A stretch of DNA of 13,261 nt, taken from Blautia sp. GTDB taxonomy: Bacteria; Bacillota; Clostridia; Lachnospirales; Lachnospiraceae. A model generated the notes under the pieces. The model did no database searches. It had not been told where the DNA came from and saw nothing but the letters and a program-made list of their open reading frames with translations. Position numbers and translations under genes: made by a program. Each line of letters begins with the position of its first letter. Positions within the stretch are counted from its first letter, which is position 1. This document shows, in pieces, positions 1 through 7,810 of this stretch. The stretch covers positions 1 through 13,261 of the forward strand of contig JAUUSJ010000118.1 in the NCBI GenBank assembly GCA_030841965.1. Direction: 5' to 3'.

Positions 1-28
1 CGGCAAAAATCAGCGTATGTCGAAAAAT

Positions 29-100
29 CGTGGGAACGAACGTGTTTGCGGGACAGATATCTCCTTGCTCTCTCGGCGTCTCCTCTCAGCATCTCCCCTC
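29..100. repeat. Terminal repeat, left copy (inverted relative to right end)
   Basis: This roughly 72-bp stretch aligns, as its reverse complement, with the last 69 bases of the window. The outermost 20 bases (29-48, CGTGGGAACGAACGTGTTTG) are identical. The rest matches in blocks: an ATAT block, GACGC followed by an AGAGAG block, and GAGGGG at the inner end. A diverged flank with an exact core suggests a dispersed intergenic repeat family rather than a recent insertion. It lies just past the terminator of the ATP synthase operon. No coding sense was found in it. Its function is unknown. Confidence 0.6.
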
Positions 101-103
101 ATC

Positions 104-158
104 AAACAAAAAAAGGCTACTGCAAAACCCATTCTCATCTCTCATTTTGCAGTAACCT
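104..158 (-). terminator. Rho-independent terminator of the ATP synthase operon
   Basis: Read on the minus strand, two 14-nt arms (158-145 and 127-114) pair with a single G-T wobble around a 17-nt loop. A run of T follows directly (minus-strand reading of the A-rich 104-114). It starts 48 nt after the atpC stop codon, so it closes the operon. Confidence 0.85.
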
Positions 159-205
159 CAAATCCTATTTTTACTTCTCTAGCATTTACTCCAGCATTTC
201 CTCCA

Positions 206-616
206 TCACTTATCCCCAGCAACCGAAAGCCGAATCAACGCTCTCTTTAACGCCATCTCCGCTCGAAGCTCATTAATATTCGACTCACGACCACCATTCA
301 ATCTCTGCTGAGCACGCTCTTTCGCTCTCTTTGCTCTCTCCACATCAATCTCATCCGGCCACTCCGCAATCTCTGCCAAAATCGTGACCTTCTCTGGCGT
401 AATCTCCATGAACCCTGACATCAAAGACGCCTCTTTCTTCTCACTCCCCTGCTCAATCTTCAACACACCGGGAGCGATAATCTCCGTCATCGGGATATGA
501 TTGGCATAAACACCAATCTCGCCTTCTACTGTATTTAGTTCCACCATCGTCGCATCCTCATCAAAGAACTTGCGGTCTGGTGTAATAATCTCTAAGTGAA
601 ACTGTTTATCCGCCAT
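206..616 (-). CDS. atpC: F1Fo ATP synthase epsilon subunit
   Basis: This is the epsilon subunit of the F1 central stalk. It couples rotation of gamma to the c-ring and restrains ATP hydrolysis. At 136 residues it has the usual family length. An N-terminal beta-sandwich (about residues 1-85, with the characteristic EGEIGVYANHIP stretch) is followed by a C-terminal helical hairpin containing the ERAKRAKERAQQRL region. The ATG at 616 is preceded by an AGGTG ribosome-binding site. It is the last gene of the atp cluster, 12 nt after atpD, and is followed by a strong terminator. Product assignment is secure; the strength of hydrolysis inhibition cannot be read from sequence. Confidence 0.97.
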   Translation of the reverse strand: MADKQFHLEIITPDRKFFDEDATMVELNTVEGEIGVYANHIPMTEIIAPGVLKIEQGSEKKEASLMSGFMEITPEKVTILAEIAEWPDEIDVERAKRAKERAQQRLNGGRESNINELRAEMALKRALIRLSVAGDK

Positions 617-628
617 GTTATCACCTAC

Positions 629-2020
629 TTACTTTACTCTTGCAAGTACATCATCGATATTTCCAGCATTCAAGAATAAACCTTCTGGAATATTATCATG
701 CTTTCCTTCCAAAATCTCAGCAAATCCCTGAATCGTCTCACTCAATGGAACATATTTACCGACAGTACCCGTAAACTGCTCTGCGACGAAGAAAGGCTGG
801 GACAAGAATCTCTGAATCTTACGAGCTCTGGACACAACAACCTTATCCTCCTCTGACAACTCATCCATACCGAGAATAGCGATGATATCCTGCAACTCTT
901 TATACTTTTGAAGAGTCTCCTGCACCCCTCTCGCCACTCTATAATGCTCCTCTCCCACAATACGTGGGTCAAGAATTCTAGATGTGGATTCCAATGGGTC
1001 CACCGCTGGATAAATTCCCTGCTCCACGATAGCACGAGATAATACCGTTGTAGCATCCAGATGGGCGAATGTAGTAGCTGGAGCCGGGTCAGTTAAGTCA
1101 TCGGCTGGCACATATACAGCCTGCACTGATGTGATAGAACCATTCTTCGTAGATGTGATACGCTCCTGAAGAGCACCCATCTCCGTCTGAAGGGTTGGCT
1201 GATAACCTACGGCACTTGGAACACGTCCAAGAAGTGCAGAAACCTCAGAACCTGCCTGTGTAAAACGGAAAATATTATCGATGAACAAAAGCACATCCTT
1301 ACCACCCTCATCACGGAAATTCTCCGCGATAGTAAGACCTGTAAGACCTACACGCATACGAGCTCCAGGTGGCTCATTCATCTGACCAAATACCATCGTT
1401 GTCTTCTCGATAACGCCAGAATCCGTCATCTCATAGTACAAGTCATTTCCCTCACGAGTTCTCTCACCAACGCCTGTAAATACAGAGTATCCACCGTGCT
1501 CTGTGGCGATATTACGGATTAACTCCTGAATTAATACTGTCTTTCCTACACCGGCACCACCGAAGAGACCGATTTTACCACCCTTCTGATAAGGGCAGAG
1601 AAGGTCAACGACCTTGATACCTGTCTCTAAAACCTCTGTCTCTGTGGATTGTTCCGCAAATGTAGGAGCCTTTCTGTGGATAGATTTATACTCAACACCC
1701 TCCGGTGCTGGTTTATTGTCGATTGGCTCTCCAAGTACATTGAAGATACGTCCAAGCGTCGCCTCTCCAACTGGAACGGAGATAGGACCACCTGTCGCAA
1801 CAGCCTCCATACCACGAACTAAGCCGTCCGTGCTACCCATTGCGATACATTTTACTACGTCATCACCTAAGTGCTGTGCTACTTCTACAACAAGGTCTGT
1901 TCCATCTTGTTTTTTAATACGAATAGCATCATTTATCTCGGGAAGCTTGCCCCCGCTAAACTTAATATCAAGCACAGCACCGATAATCTGAGTGATTTTA
2001 CCTTTACTATTGTTTGCCAT
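629..2020 (-). CDS. atpD: F1Fo ATP synthase beta subunit (catalytic)
   Basis: The catalytic subunit of F1 has three copies alternating with alpha, each making ATP from ADP and phosphate. All expected motifs are present: Walker A GGAGVGKT (residues 154-161), the catalytic glutamate in GERTREGND (Glu186), Walker B LLFIDNI (244-250), the FRFTQAGSEVSALLGR region, and the DELSEED lever (386-392) that pushes gamma. The 463-residue length is normal, with no frameshift or missing residue. ATG at 2020 follows an AAGGAGTG ribosome-binding site. It sits 13 nt after atpG and 12 nt before atpC, so it is translated as part of the operon. Confidence 0.99.
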   Translation of the reverse strand: MANNSKGKITQIIGAVLDIKFSGGKLPEINDAIRIKKQDGTDLVVEVAQHLGDDVVKCIAMGSTDGLVRGMEAVATGGPISVPVGEATLGRIFNVLGEPIDNKPAPEGVEYKSIHRKAPTFAEQSTETEVLETGIKVVDLLCPYQKGGKIGLFGGAGVGKTVLIQELIRNIATEHGGYSVFTGVGERTREGNDLYYEMTDSGVIEKTTMVFGQMNEPPGARMRVGLTGLTIAENFRDEGGKDVLLFIDNIFRFTQAGSEVSALLGRVPSAVGYQPTLQTEMGALQERITSTKNGSITSVQAVYVPADDLTDPAPATTFAHLDATTVLSRAIVEQGIYPAVDPLESTSRILDPRIVGEEHYRVARGVQETLQKYKELQDIIAILGMDELSEEDKVVVSRARKIQRFLSQPFFVAEQFTGTVGKYVPLSETIQGFAEILEGKHDNIPEGLFLNAGNIDDVLARVK

Positions 2021-2033
2021 TGTTTCACTCCTT

Positions 2034-2909
2034 CTAATTCAGTGCCTCTGCACCAGATATGATTTCGGTTAACTCCTGTGTAATCGCTCCCTGACGAGCT
2101 CTATTATAAGCCAAGGAAAGAGTACTAATCATCTCATCCGCATTGCTTGTGGCAGCATCCATCGCCTGCATTCTGGCGCCGTTCTCACTCGCAACTGCCT
2201 CCACAAATGCACCATAAATCAAACTATTGATATAGTTTGGGATAATCATCTCAAGTGCCTCTTCTGGCTCTGGTTCATAGTTCATCGGTGTCTCAACCTT
2301 CTTCTCCTCAGATGAAGCTTTCGCCGCCACATCTGCCTCGTCAATCTCAACAGGAAGAAGCTTGACAAACTGTGGAATATGAACCACTGTATTTTTAAAC
2401 TTTGTATAAGCTAGATAAATCTCTCCAACTTCGCCGTTTCGATAGGACTCAAGTACCTTCTGTCCAAGGGCTTTGGCATCCTCAAAGTTCGGCTCATCTA
2501 TCATCTCACGGCAATCCGCTGCGATATGATATCCTCTCGCTCCAAGAAAATCTATACCCTTACTTCCAACACCGTAAACCTCGATATCATCCTTATTCAA
2601 ATCAGACTCTGTCACCATCTTAATGACATTACTATTATATCCACCCGCAAGACCTCGATTTCCTGTCACTAGGATAACCGCTTTCTTTTGGGAATCATTC
2701 CTTGTCAAATAAGGATGGTCGATTGTTCCTGATTTTGCGAGAATTGAGGTTACAGTCTCATACATCTTATCGAAGTATGGCTTGGAATTTTCAGCTCTCG
2801 ACTTTGCCCTTTGCAACTTAACAGTGGAAACAAGCTTCATGGCTTTTGTAATCTGCTGCGTACTTTGAATACTCTCTCGACGTCGTTTTATATCTCTCAT
2901 AGATGCCAT
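2034..2909 (-). CDS. atpG: F1Fo ATP synthase gamma subunit
   Basis: The gamma subunit is the rotating shaft of F1. Its N- and C-terminal helices form a coiled coil inside the alpha3beta3 ring. The N-terminus (MRDIKRRRESIQSTQQITKAM) and the C-terminus (NARMQAMDAATSNADEMI-like helix ending in ITQELTEIISGAEAL) are the conserved parts and both are intact. At 291 residues it is of usual length. The segment near residues 195-215 is acidic and lysine-rich and looks like a variable insertion. ATG at 2909 follows AGAGGTG; a start at the fourth codon (MRDIK) is possible but has worse spacing. It lies 15 nt after atpA. Confidence 0.97.
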   Translation of the reverse strand: MASMRDIKRRRESIQSTQQITKAMKLVSTVKLQRAKSRAENSKPYFDKMYETVTSILAKSGTIDHPYLTRNDSQKKAVILVTGNRGLAGGYNSNVIKMVTESDLNKDDIEVYGVGSKGIDFLGARGYHIAADCREMIDEPNFEDAKALGQKVLESYRNGEVGEIYLAYTKFKNTVVHIPQFVKLLPVEIDEADVAAKASSEEKKVETPMNYEPEPEEALEMIIPNYINSLIYGAFVEAVASENGARMQAMDAATSNADEMISTLSLAYNRARQGAITQELTEIISGAEALN

Positions 2910-2924
2910 GATACGTCACCTCTT

Positions 2925-4433
2925 CTACTTCTTGAACTCAATTTTATATTGTTCAATTGCCTTCTTCAAAAGCTCCTCTGTCGCTTCATCCATCTGTTTT
3001 GTCTCGCTAATATTTCTGTAAATTTCTGGATACTTTGTGTCGATATATTCAAGGAGACCTGCCTCAAAATCCATTACCTTATCCACATCGATATCCAACA
3101 AATATTTCTTCGTCAAAGCATAGATTGCAACTACCTGCTTCTCTACTGGCATTGGGCTATACTGTCCCTGCTTTAATACCTGTCTGATACGCTCACCCTG
3201 TGCCAAACGCTGCTTTGTATCATCGTCGAGGTCAGAGCCAAACTGTGCGAAAGATGCAAGCTCGCGGTACTGAGCAAGCTCGGTACGGATTGGTCCTGCA
3301 ATCTTCTTCATCGCCTTAATCTGAGCGGAACCTCCTACACGGGATACAGAAAGACCAGCATTGATAGCTGGACGGAAACCAGCATTAAACATCTCTGTCT
3401 CAAGATAAATCTGTCCGTCTGTGATAGAGATAACATTCGTAGGGATATAGGCAGATACGTCACCAGCCTGTGTCTCGATAATTGGAAGAGCAGTCAAAGA
3501 ACCGCCGCCCAACTCATCGGAGAGACGAGCTGCACGCTCTAATAACCTGGAATGTAAGTAGAATACATCTCCTGGATAAGCCTCACGTCCTGGTGGTCTA
3601 CGAAGTAATAAGGAGAGTGTACGATATGCAGTTGCATGCTTACTCAAGTCATCATAGATAACGAGTACATCTTCTCCGTTCTCCATCCACTCCTCGCCGA
3701 TTGCGCAGCCTGTATAAGGAGCAATATACTGAAGTGGCGCAAGCTCACTTGCTGTGGATGCCACAACTGTTGTATATGACATCGCATCATGCTCTTCCAA
3801 TGTCTTTACAATGGACGCCACTGTGGATGCCTTCTGTCCGATTGCGACATAGATACAATGTACATTCTGACCCTTCTGGTTAATAATTGTATCGACTGCA
3901 ATCGCTGTCTTACCTGTCTGACGGTCACCGATAATCAACTCACGCTGACCTCTTCCGATTGGTATCATGGCGTCAATCGCCTTAATACCTGTCTGTAAAG
4001 GAGTGTCTACAGACTTACGAGTGATTACACCTGGAGCAACTCTCTCGATTGGTCTTGACTTTGTCGCCTCGATTGGTCCCTTCTCATCGATTGGCTGACC
4101 AAGCGCATTGACAACACGTCCACTTAACGCATCTCCAACCGGAGTCTCCACGATTCTTCCTGTTGTCTTTACAGTATCTCCCTCGTTAATATTTCTATGG
4201 TCACCGAGAAGTACGGCACCGACATTGTCCTCCTCCAAGTTGAGAACCATGCCGTATACTTCGCCTGGGAACTCCAATAGTTCTCCTGCCATCGCATTTT
4301 CCAAACCATGAACACGGGCAATACCATCGGCTACCTGGATAACTGTTCCGACATCAGAAGTCTCTAGTTTTTCTGTATAATTCTTAATCTGCTGTTTAAT
4401 AACAGAACTAATTTCTTCTGGTCTTAAATTCAT
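2925..4433 (-). CDS. atpA: F1Fo ATP synthase alpha subunit
   Basis: This is the regulatory, non-catalytic nucleotide-binding subunit of F1. Walker A GDRQTGKT lies at residues 169-176, and SVSRVGG at 362-368 holds the arginine finger (Arg365) that reaches into the neighbouring beta catalytic site. The N-terminal helix (about 1-25) that contacts delta is present, followed by the beta-barrel with VADGIARVHGL. Length 502 is standard. ATG at 4433 has a modest AAAGG ribosome-binding site 5 nt upstream. It lies 23 nt after atpH and is complete. Confidence 0.99.
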   Translation of the reverse strand: MNLRPEEISSVIKQQIKNYTEKLETSDVGTVIQVADGIARVHGLENAMAGELLEFPGEVYGMVLNLEEDNVGAVLLGDHRNINEGDTVKTTGRIVETPVGDALSGRVVNALGQPIDEKGPIEATKSRPIERVAPGVITRKSVDTPLQTGIKAIDAMIPIGRGQRELIIGDRQTGKTAIAVDTIINQKGQNVHCIYVAIGQKASTVASIVKTLEEHDAMSYTTVVASTASELAPLQYIAPYTGCAIGEEWMENGEDVLVIYDDLSKHATAYRTLSLLLRRPPGREAYPGDVFYLHSRLLERAARLSDELGGGSLTALPIIETQAGDVSAYIPTNVISITDGQIYLETEMFNAGFRPAINAGLSVSRVGGSAQIKAMKKIAGPIRTELAQYRELASFAQFGSDLDDDTKQRLAQGERIRQVLKQGQYSPMPVEKQVVAIYALTKKYLLDIDVDKVMDFEAGLLEYIDTKYPEIYRNISETKQMDEATEELLKKAIEQYKIEFKK

Positions 4434-4456
4434 GGAACCTTTACACCTTCTTTCTT

Positions 4457-5002
4457 CTATAACTGTATCTTTGACAACGAACGACTCATGTTAGCAAGCC
4501 TTGTCTGAATGCTACTATCCACAACTCTATCGTCCACACGAATAATCAATCCACCAATAATTTCAGGACGCACCTCGTAGTGAAATTCAAATTTCTTGTA
4601 AGAAGTAAGAGATAATAATTTTTCTGTAATCGCCTGTCTATGAGCCTCAGTCAATGCAACTGCGGATGTCACATAGACAATGCCGATTCCTTTTTCTTTC
4701 TTTGCCCTCGCAATAAAATGCTCAAGCATAGGTAAAAGCTCGTTATAACGGCCTTTTTTCACAACGATATCCAAAAAGCCCATCATCTCATTCGAGCAAT
4801 TATCCTTGAAAATATTCTCCATAATCTTTGTCTTCTCTTCTCTCACAATCTTTGGATGATTCAATAACTTTAAGAGCTCTTCATTGGCTGACAAGATATC
4901 TCTCATATCCTTCGCTTCTTCCAAAAATGCATCAAGCTGATTTTCTTCCAAAGCCAATTCAAACAATGCGTCACCGTACGTTGTACTCGCTAGCTTAGCC
5001 AT
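4457..5002 (-). CDS. atpH: F1Fo ATP synthase delta subunit
   Basis: Delta (OSCP homologue) joins the top of the F1 head to the b-subunit stator. Its 181 residues show the family layout: a helical N-terminal domain (about 1-105, starting ASTTYGDALFELALE) and a C-terminal domain with the typical LTEAHRQAITEKL and a late IIGGLIIRVDDRVVDSSI block. The start ATG (5002) lies inside the 3' end of atpF, so the genes overlap by 13 nt. The nearest good GGAGG is about 16 nt upstream, so translation may rely on coupling with atpF. Confidence 0.96.
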   Translation of the reverse strand: MAKLASTTYGDALFELALEENQLDAFLEEAKDMRDILSANEELLKLLNHPKIVREEKTKIMENIFKDNCSNEMMGFLDIVVKKGRYNELLPMLEHFIARAKKEKGIGIVYVTSAVALTEAHRQAITEKLLSLTSYKKFEFHYEVRPEIIGGLIIRVDDRVVDSSIQTRLANMSRSLSKIQL

Positions 5003-5523
5003 GTTTTATCACCCATTTCCTCCAAAGTCTCCTGAATTAAAGCATCTTGCTTACTGTTGTCAATCGATCCACCTATAATCTTGCCTGCCATCATAGTTGC
5101 GACATCGATGACTTCTTGTTTCACTTCTTCTTTTACCTTCTTCTTCTCAAGTTCGGCCTCTCTATTAGCATGTTCGATAATTCTTGCTGCCTCAGCCTTC
5201 GCATTCTCGATAATCTCGTCCTCACGCTTTAACGCTTTCTTACGAGCCTCGCTCAAGATTGCCTCAGCCTCTTTTTCTACATCCCTCAATCTAGCTTCAT
5301 ACTCTGCTTTATACTGATTCGCCTCTACTTTATCCCTCTCGGTCGTATCCTTTAAGTCCGCAATCCTCTTCTCACGGTCTTTTAAAATCTTTCTAACTGG
5401 GTCAAATAAGATATAGGATAATGCCAAGAAAAGCAAAAAGACAGCAAGCGCGGCAAAGGCAAACTGAAATACAAACTGGGCATCCAAACCAAAGATTCTT
5501 CCAGCGTCTGCTGCTAATATCAC
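4990..5523 (-). CDS. atpF: F1Fo ATP synthase b subunit
   Basis: The b subunit forms the peripheral stalk: one membrane anchor and a long dimeric coiled coil that holds delta and alpha still. A hydrophobic segment at about residues 14-42 is followed by FDPVRKILKDREKRI and then charged heptad-like helix to about residue 150, rich in E, K and A. The IGGSIDNSKQDALIQETLEEMGD end is typical. It starts with GTG at 5523, with AGGAGG seven bases upstream; no ATG in the frame fits better. Length 177 is slightly longer than enteric b but ordinary for Clostridia. Confidence 0.95.
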   Translation of the reverse strand: MILAADAGRIFGLDAQFVFQFAFAALAVFLLFLALSYILFDPVRKILKDREKRIADLKDTTERDKVEANQYKAEYEARLRDVEKEAEAILSEARKKALKREDEIIENAKAEAARIIEHANREAELEKKKVKEEVKQEVIDVATMMAGKIIGGSIDNSKQDALIQETLEEMGDKTWLS

Positions 5524-5563
5524 TGTTACGCCTCCTTTCGTCTTATCTTATTAAACTGCCAAT

Positions 5564-5833
5564 TTATTTGATTCTTCCAAATAATGGGTTGGCATATAAT
5601 AAAATAAGAGCGATAACCAAACCGTAAAGACCTGTTGTCTCGGCTACGGCCTGACCTAAAAGCATTGTAGAAGTGATATCTCCCTTTGCTCCTGGATTAC
5701 GTCCTACTGCTGCGGCACCCTGACCAGCTGCATAACCCTGACCAACACCAGGTCCAATACCTGCAATCATTGCAAGACCAGCACCAATTGCGGAACAAGC
5801 TGCGATTAAAGCTTCATTTGTAATATTTACCAT
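5564..5833 (-). CDS. atpE: F1Fo ATP synthase c subunit, predicted Na+-binding
   Basis: The c subunit forms the membrane rotor ring. Two transmembrane hairpin helices are joined by a polar loop (RNPGAKGD). From the ATG at 5833 the protein is 89 residues. This start has AAGGAGG about 8 nt upstream, whereas the longer frame to 5860 adds a charged tail without a matching site. The ion-carrying carboxylate is Glu65. Around it are Gln32, Val63, Thr66, Thr67 and Tyr70, plus Gly25 and Pro28. These are the positions used for Na+ binding in the Ilyobacter and Propionigenium c-rings, with Thr replacing Ser at 66. Na+ coupling is inferred from this set. A promoter lies just upstream in the atpB-atpE gap. 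Confidence 0.95.
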   Translation of the reverse strand: MVNITNEALIAACSAIGAGLAMIAGIGPGVGQGYAAGQGAAAVGRNPGAKGDITSTMLLGQAVAETTGLYGLVIALILLYANPLFGRIK

Positions 5834-5904
5834 GATATAATCCTCCTTCTTTACGCTCAAAACGACAAGAAACCCCTGCCAAAGAGTGTGAATTTTTATT
5901 AGAT

Positions 5905-5932
5905 ATTATACACTCCAAATTCTAAATTTCAA
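5905..5932 (-). promoter_or_regulatory. Internal promoter ahead of atpE
   Basis: On the minus strand, TTGAAA (5932-5927) is followed after 16 nt by a perfect TATAAT (5910-5905). Transcription would start near 5898 and give a roughly 65-nt leader to atpE. It lies in the largest gap of the gene block. It would add transcripts for c, b, delta and F1 but not for the a subunit or AtpI. Sequence-based prediction only. Confidence 0.65.
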
Positions 5933-5966
5933 TCTTAGGATTTGCCGATTTGAATCATGTTAATTT

Positions 5967-6710
5967 TTAAGCATCTAACTTATCTGTAATAAATACCATT
6001 GTCAACATACTAAATACATATGTCTGAATTGCGCCTGAGAATAAATCAAAATAGCCATGTAGAAATACTGGAAGTCCAATCTTTGCAAACCAAGGCATTA
6101 ATCCATACCATAGGGCGAGCATAATCGTACCAGCCATGACATTACCAAATAGACGCAGTGAGAGCGACAACGGTGTGGCAAACTCACCTATCAGGTTGAT
6201 AGGGAATAATAATGGTATCGGTTTAAATAAATCTGTAAATGCGCCAAACTTGCTTGTCTTAATTGCCGCATACTGAATCAGCACAAATGTGATAAGTGCC
6301 AAACCGAATGTAGTACCATAATCTGCCGTCGGTGGTCTTAGGCCAAATAAGCCTGAAATATTTGATAAAAAGATAAATGACATAATGGTCAAAATATAGT
6401 TCGCGTATTTTGGCGCATGCTTTCCCATGCTATTATTTACCATTCCATCAAGAAATTCTACAAGCATTTCCACTGCATTTTGTAGACCAGTAGGCTTATC
6501 TGGGTCTCCATTCATAATACTTCTTCTAGCGATTAAGGCAAGGATAACCAGAGTCAACCACACAATCACTGTCGTAACGTGGGTCGTGTTGATAGATACT
6601 TCCTGACCAAAAATAGTGAGATTTTTATATGCATGAATCATAAAATCCACTTCGTCACTGGAAGATAGTAAAAAACTTCTGCCTGCTATACCTGCCAATC
6701 CATATCCCAT
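5967..6710 (-). CDS. atpB: F1Fo ATP synthase a subunit
   Basis: The a subunit is the stator membrane protein that forms the ion half-channels against the c-ring. About five to six hydrophobic helices are visible. The essential arginine is in the conserved SLRLFGN motif (Arg186), with the preceding PINLIGEFATPLSLS and following MAGTIM typical of the family. Length 247 is normal. ATG at 6710 follows GAAGGTG; a second Met at residue 24 has no better site. It begins 4 nt after atpI. The 3' side opens into a 133-nt gap before atpE that contains a promoter. Confidence 0.97.
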   Translation of the reverse strand: MGYGLAGIAGRSFLLSSSDEVDFMIHAYKNLTIFGQEVSINTTHVTTVIVWLTLVILALIARRSIMNGDPDKPTGLQNAVEMLVEFLDGMVNNSMGKHAPKYANYILTIMSFIFLSNISGLFGLRPPTADYGTTFGLALITFVLIQYAAIKTSKFGAFTDLFKPIPLLFPINLIGEFATPLSLSLRLFGNVMAGTIMLALWYGLMPWFAKIGLPVFLHGYFDLFSGAIQTYVFSMLTMVFITDKLDA

Positions 6711-6714
6711 ATAT

Positions 6715-7122
6715 TCACCTTCTTTCTCTTTTAATTTTTTTTGTTATATGTGAATTTGTAATCGGTTGGGCGTAAGCAGCGAGCTTAAGGCTGAAAAATC
6801 CAACCAATACTCCGATAAAGGCTGTCCATGAATACAGCATTCCCGCTATACCGATTAATAATATAACCAAAATTCGGATGACGCTTCTCTTTCTCATATA
6901 CTTAATTGCCTCGGCCTGTGCCAAATCAAGCGCCGTATCCAGCGTCAGATACATATGCGCCGCCCAGCCTCCAGATGCAATTCCTCCAATCCAGAGGGCA
7001 ATCGTATACACTAGTTTATCATTTGCAATAAATAGTCCAATTATCTGCGCTATCACACAATAAATAAAAATTCCGATAAAGAGGTCTAAAACTGTCTCAT
7101 TTAGATTTCTAATCTTTTCCAA
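6715..7122 (-). CDS. atpI: AtpI-like ATP synthase membrane protein
   Basis: This is a 135-residue membrane protein in the usual position of AtpI just before atpB. About four hydrophobic segments are visible (about residues 10-33, 38-58, 80-100 and 100-118), and the tail is basic (KKIKRERR). AtpI proteins help c-ring assembly; in Na+ enzymes of anaerobes a chaperone role has been reported. The start is TTG at 7122 with AGGAGG about 9 nt upstream. Its first 14 nt overlap the end of the preceding AtpZ-like gene, which implies translational coupling. Sequence conservation in this family is low, so position carries much of the assignment. Confidence 0.8.
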   Translation of the reverse strand: MEKIRNLNETVLDLFIGIFIYCVIAQIIGLFIANDKLVYTIALWIGGIASGGWAAHMYLTLDTALDLAQAEAIKYMRKRSVIRILVILLIGIAGMLYSWTAFIGVLVGFFSLKLAAYAQPITNSHITKKIKRERR

Positions 7123-7351
7123 TATCTTTATCCTCCTTTTTGTCCTTTTTCGTATTGCGCATTGTCAAAATATAAACGGAGCGAAATCCTCCTCCAATTC
7201 CAAGAATGACAAAAATAAGAAAAAGATGAGTGGAAAATGTCTTATCTATCCAAACTCCGAGAAAGGTCATCATAAAAATAGGGGTGAGCATACTAATGCC
7301 AAGCTGTGTAATTAACCCCAGATTGCGTATCACTTCTCTATTCCACTTCAT
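7109..7351 (-). CDS. atpZ: AtpZ/AtpI-family small membrane protein
   Basis: An 80-residue protein with two hydrophobic segments (about residues 12-33 and 43-61) and a very lysine-rich C-terminus. The layout NLGLITQLGISMLTPIFMMTFLGVWIDK fits the putative F0F1-ATPase subunit family (AtpZ, Pfam AtpI-like) often found as the first gene of bacterial atp operons. A role in Mg2+/Ca2+ supply or in ATP synthase assembly has been proposed for the family. ATG at 7351 has AAGGAG, which overlaps the rpiB stop codon; the gap to rpiB is 12 nt. It overlaps atpI by 14 nt. The family call is fairly sure, the function is not. Confidence 0.75.
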   Translation of the reverse strand: MKWNREVIRNLGLITQLGISMLTPIFMMTFLGVWIDKTFSTHLFLIFVILGIGGGFRSVYILTMRNTKKDKKEDKDIGKD

Positions 7352-7363
7352 CTTCTCATCTCC

Positions 7364-7792
7364 TTAGTCCTCAATCTGATTAATTCTTCTCATATGTCTC
7401 TCATCATTAGAAAACTCTGTATCTAAAAATGTATCCACAATCTTTAGCGCTAATCCCTCTCCTGTCACTCTTGCACCGAGAGCCAAAATATTGGCATCAT
7501 TATGTTCTCTCGTTGCTTGCGCACTAAAACAATCTCCACATAATGCTGCACGGATTCCCTTTATCTTATTCGCAGTAATCGAAATTCCAATTCCTGTGCC
7601 GCAGATAAGAATTCCTCTCTCACATTCTCCATCCACGATGGCATTTGCAACCTTCTTCGCATATACTGGATAATCGCAGGATGACTCGTCATAGCAACCA
7701 TAATCCTTATACTCAAATCCTCTCTCCTCTAAATGCTTCTCAATTGCTTTTTTTAGGGCAAATCCGCCGTGGTCACTTCCTATTGCTATCAT
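7364..7792 (-). CDS. rpiB: Ribose-5-phosphate isomerase B
   Basis: RpiB interconverts ribose 5-phosphate and ribulose 5-phosphate in the non-oxidative pentose phosphate pathway; it is cytosolic. Its 142 residues match the family length. Family residues visible are GSDHGG at 5-10, the catalytic Cys64 in ICGTGIGISITANK, the HNDAN motif at 97-101 (His97) and the arginines of the DERHMRRI end. ATG at 7792 follows AAGGAG. It lies between the phosphatase-like gene and the atp genes. The Sua5-YwlE-RpiB order next to the atp genes is also known in Bacillus. Allose phosphate or another sugar phosphate substrate cannot be excluded. Confidence 0.93.
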   Translation of the reverse strand: MIAIGSDHGGFALKKAIEKHLEERGFEYKDYGCYDESSCDYPVYAKKVANAIVDGECERGILICGTGIGISITANKIKGIRAALCGDCFSAQATREHNDANILALGARVTGEGLALKIVDTFLDTEFSNDERHMRRINQIED

Positions 7793-7810
7793 TTTTCATT
7801 TCTCCTTTTC

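Noticed and set aside
17..276. Plus-strand frames in the left-end repeat and atpC terminator
   Set aside because: They cross the terminator and enter atpC antisense, with no ribosome-binding site.
5564..5860. Longer atpE frame starting at 5860
   Set aside because: The extra nine residues are charged and have no ribosome-binding site, while the ATG at 5833 has AAGGAGG at good spacing and gives the exact family length.
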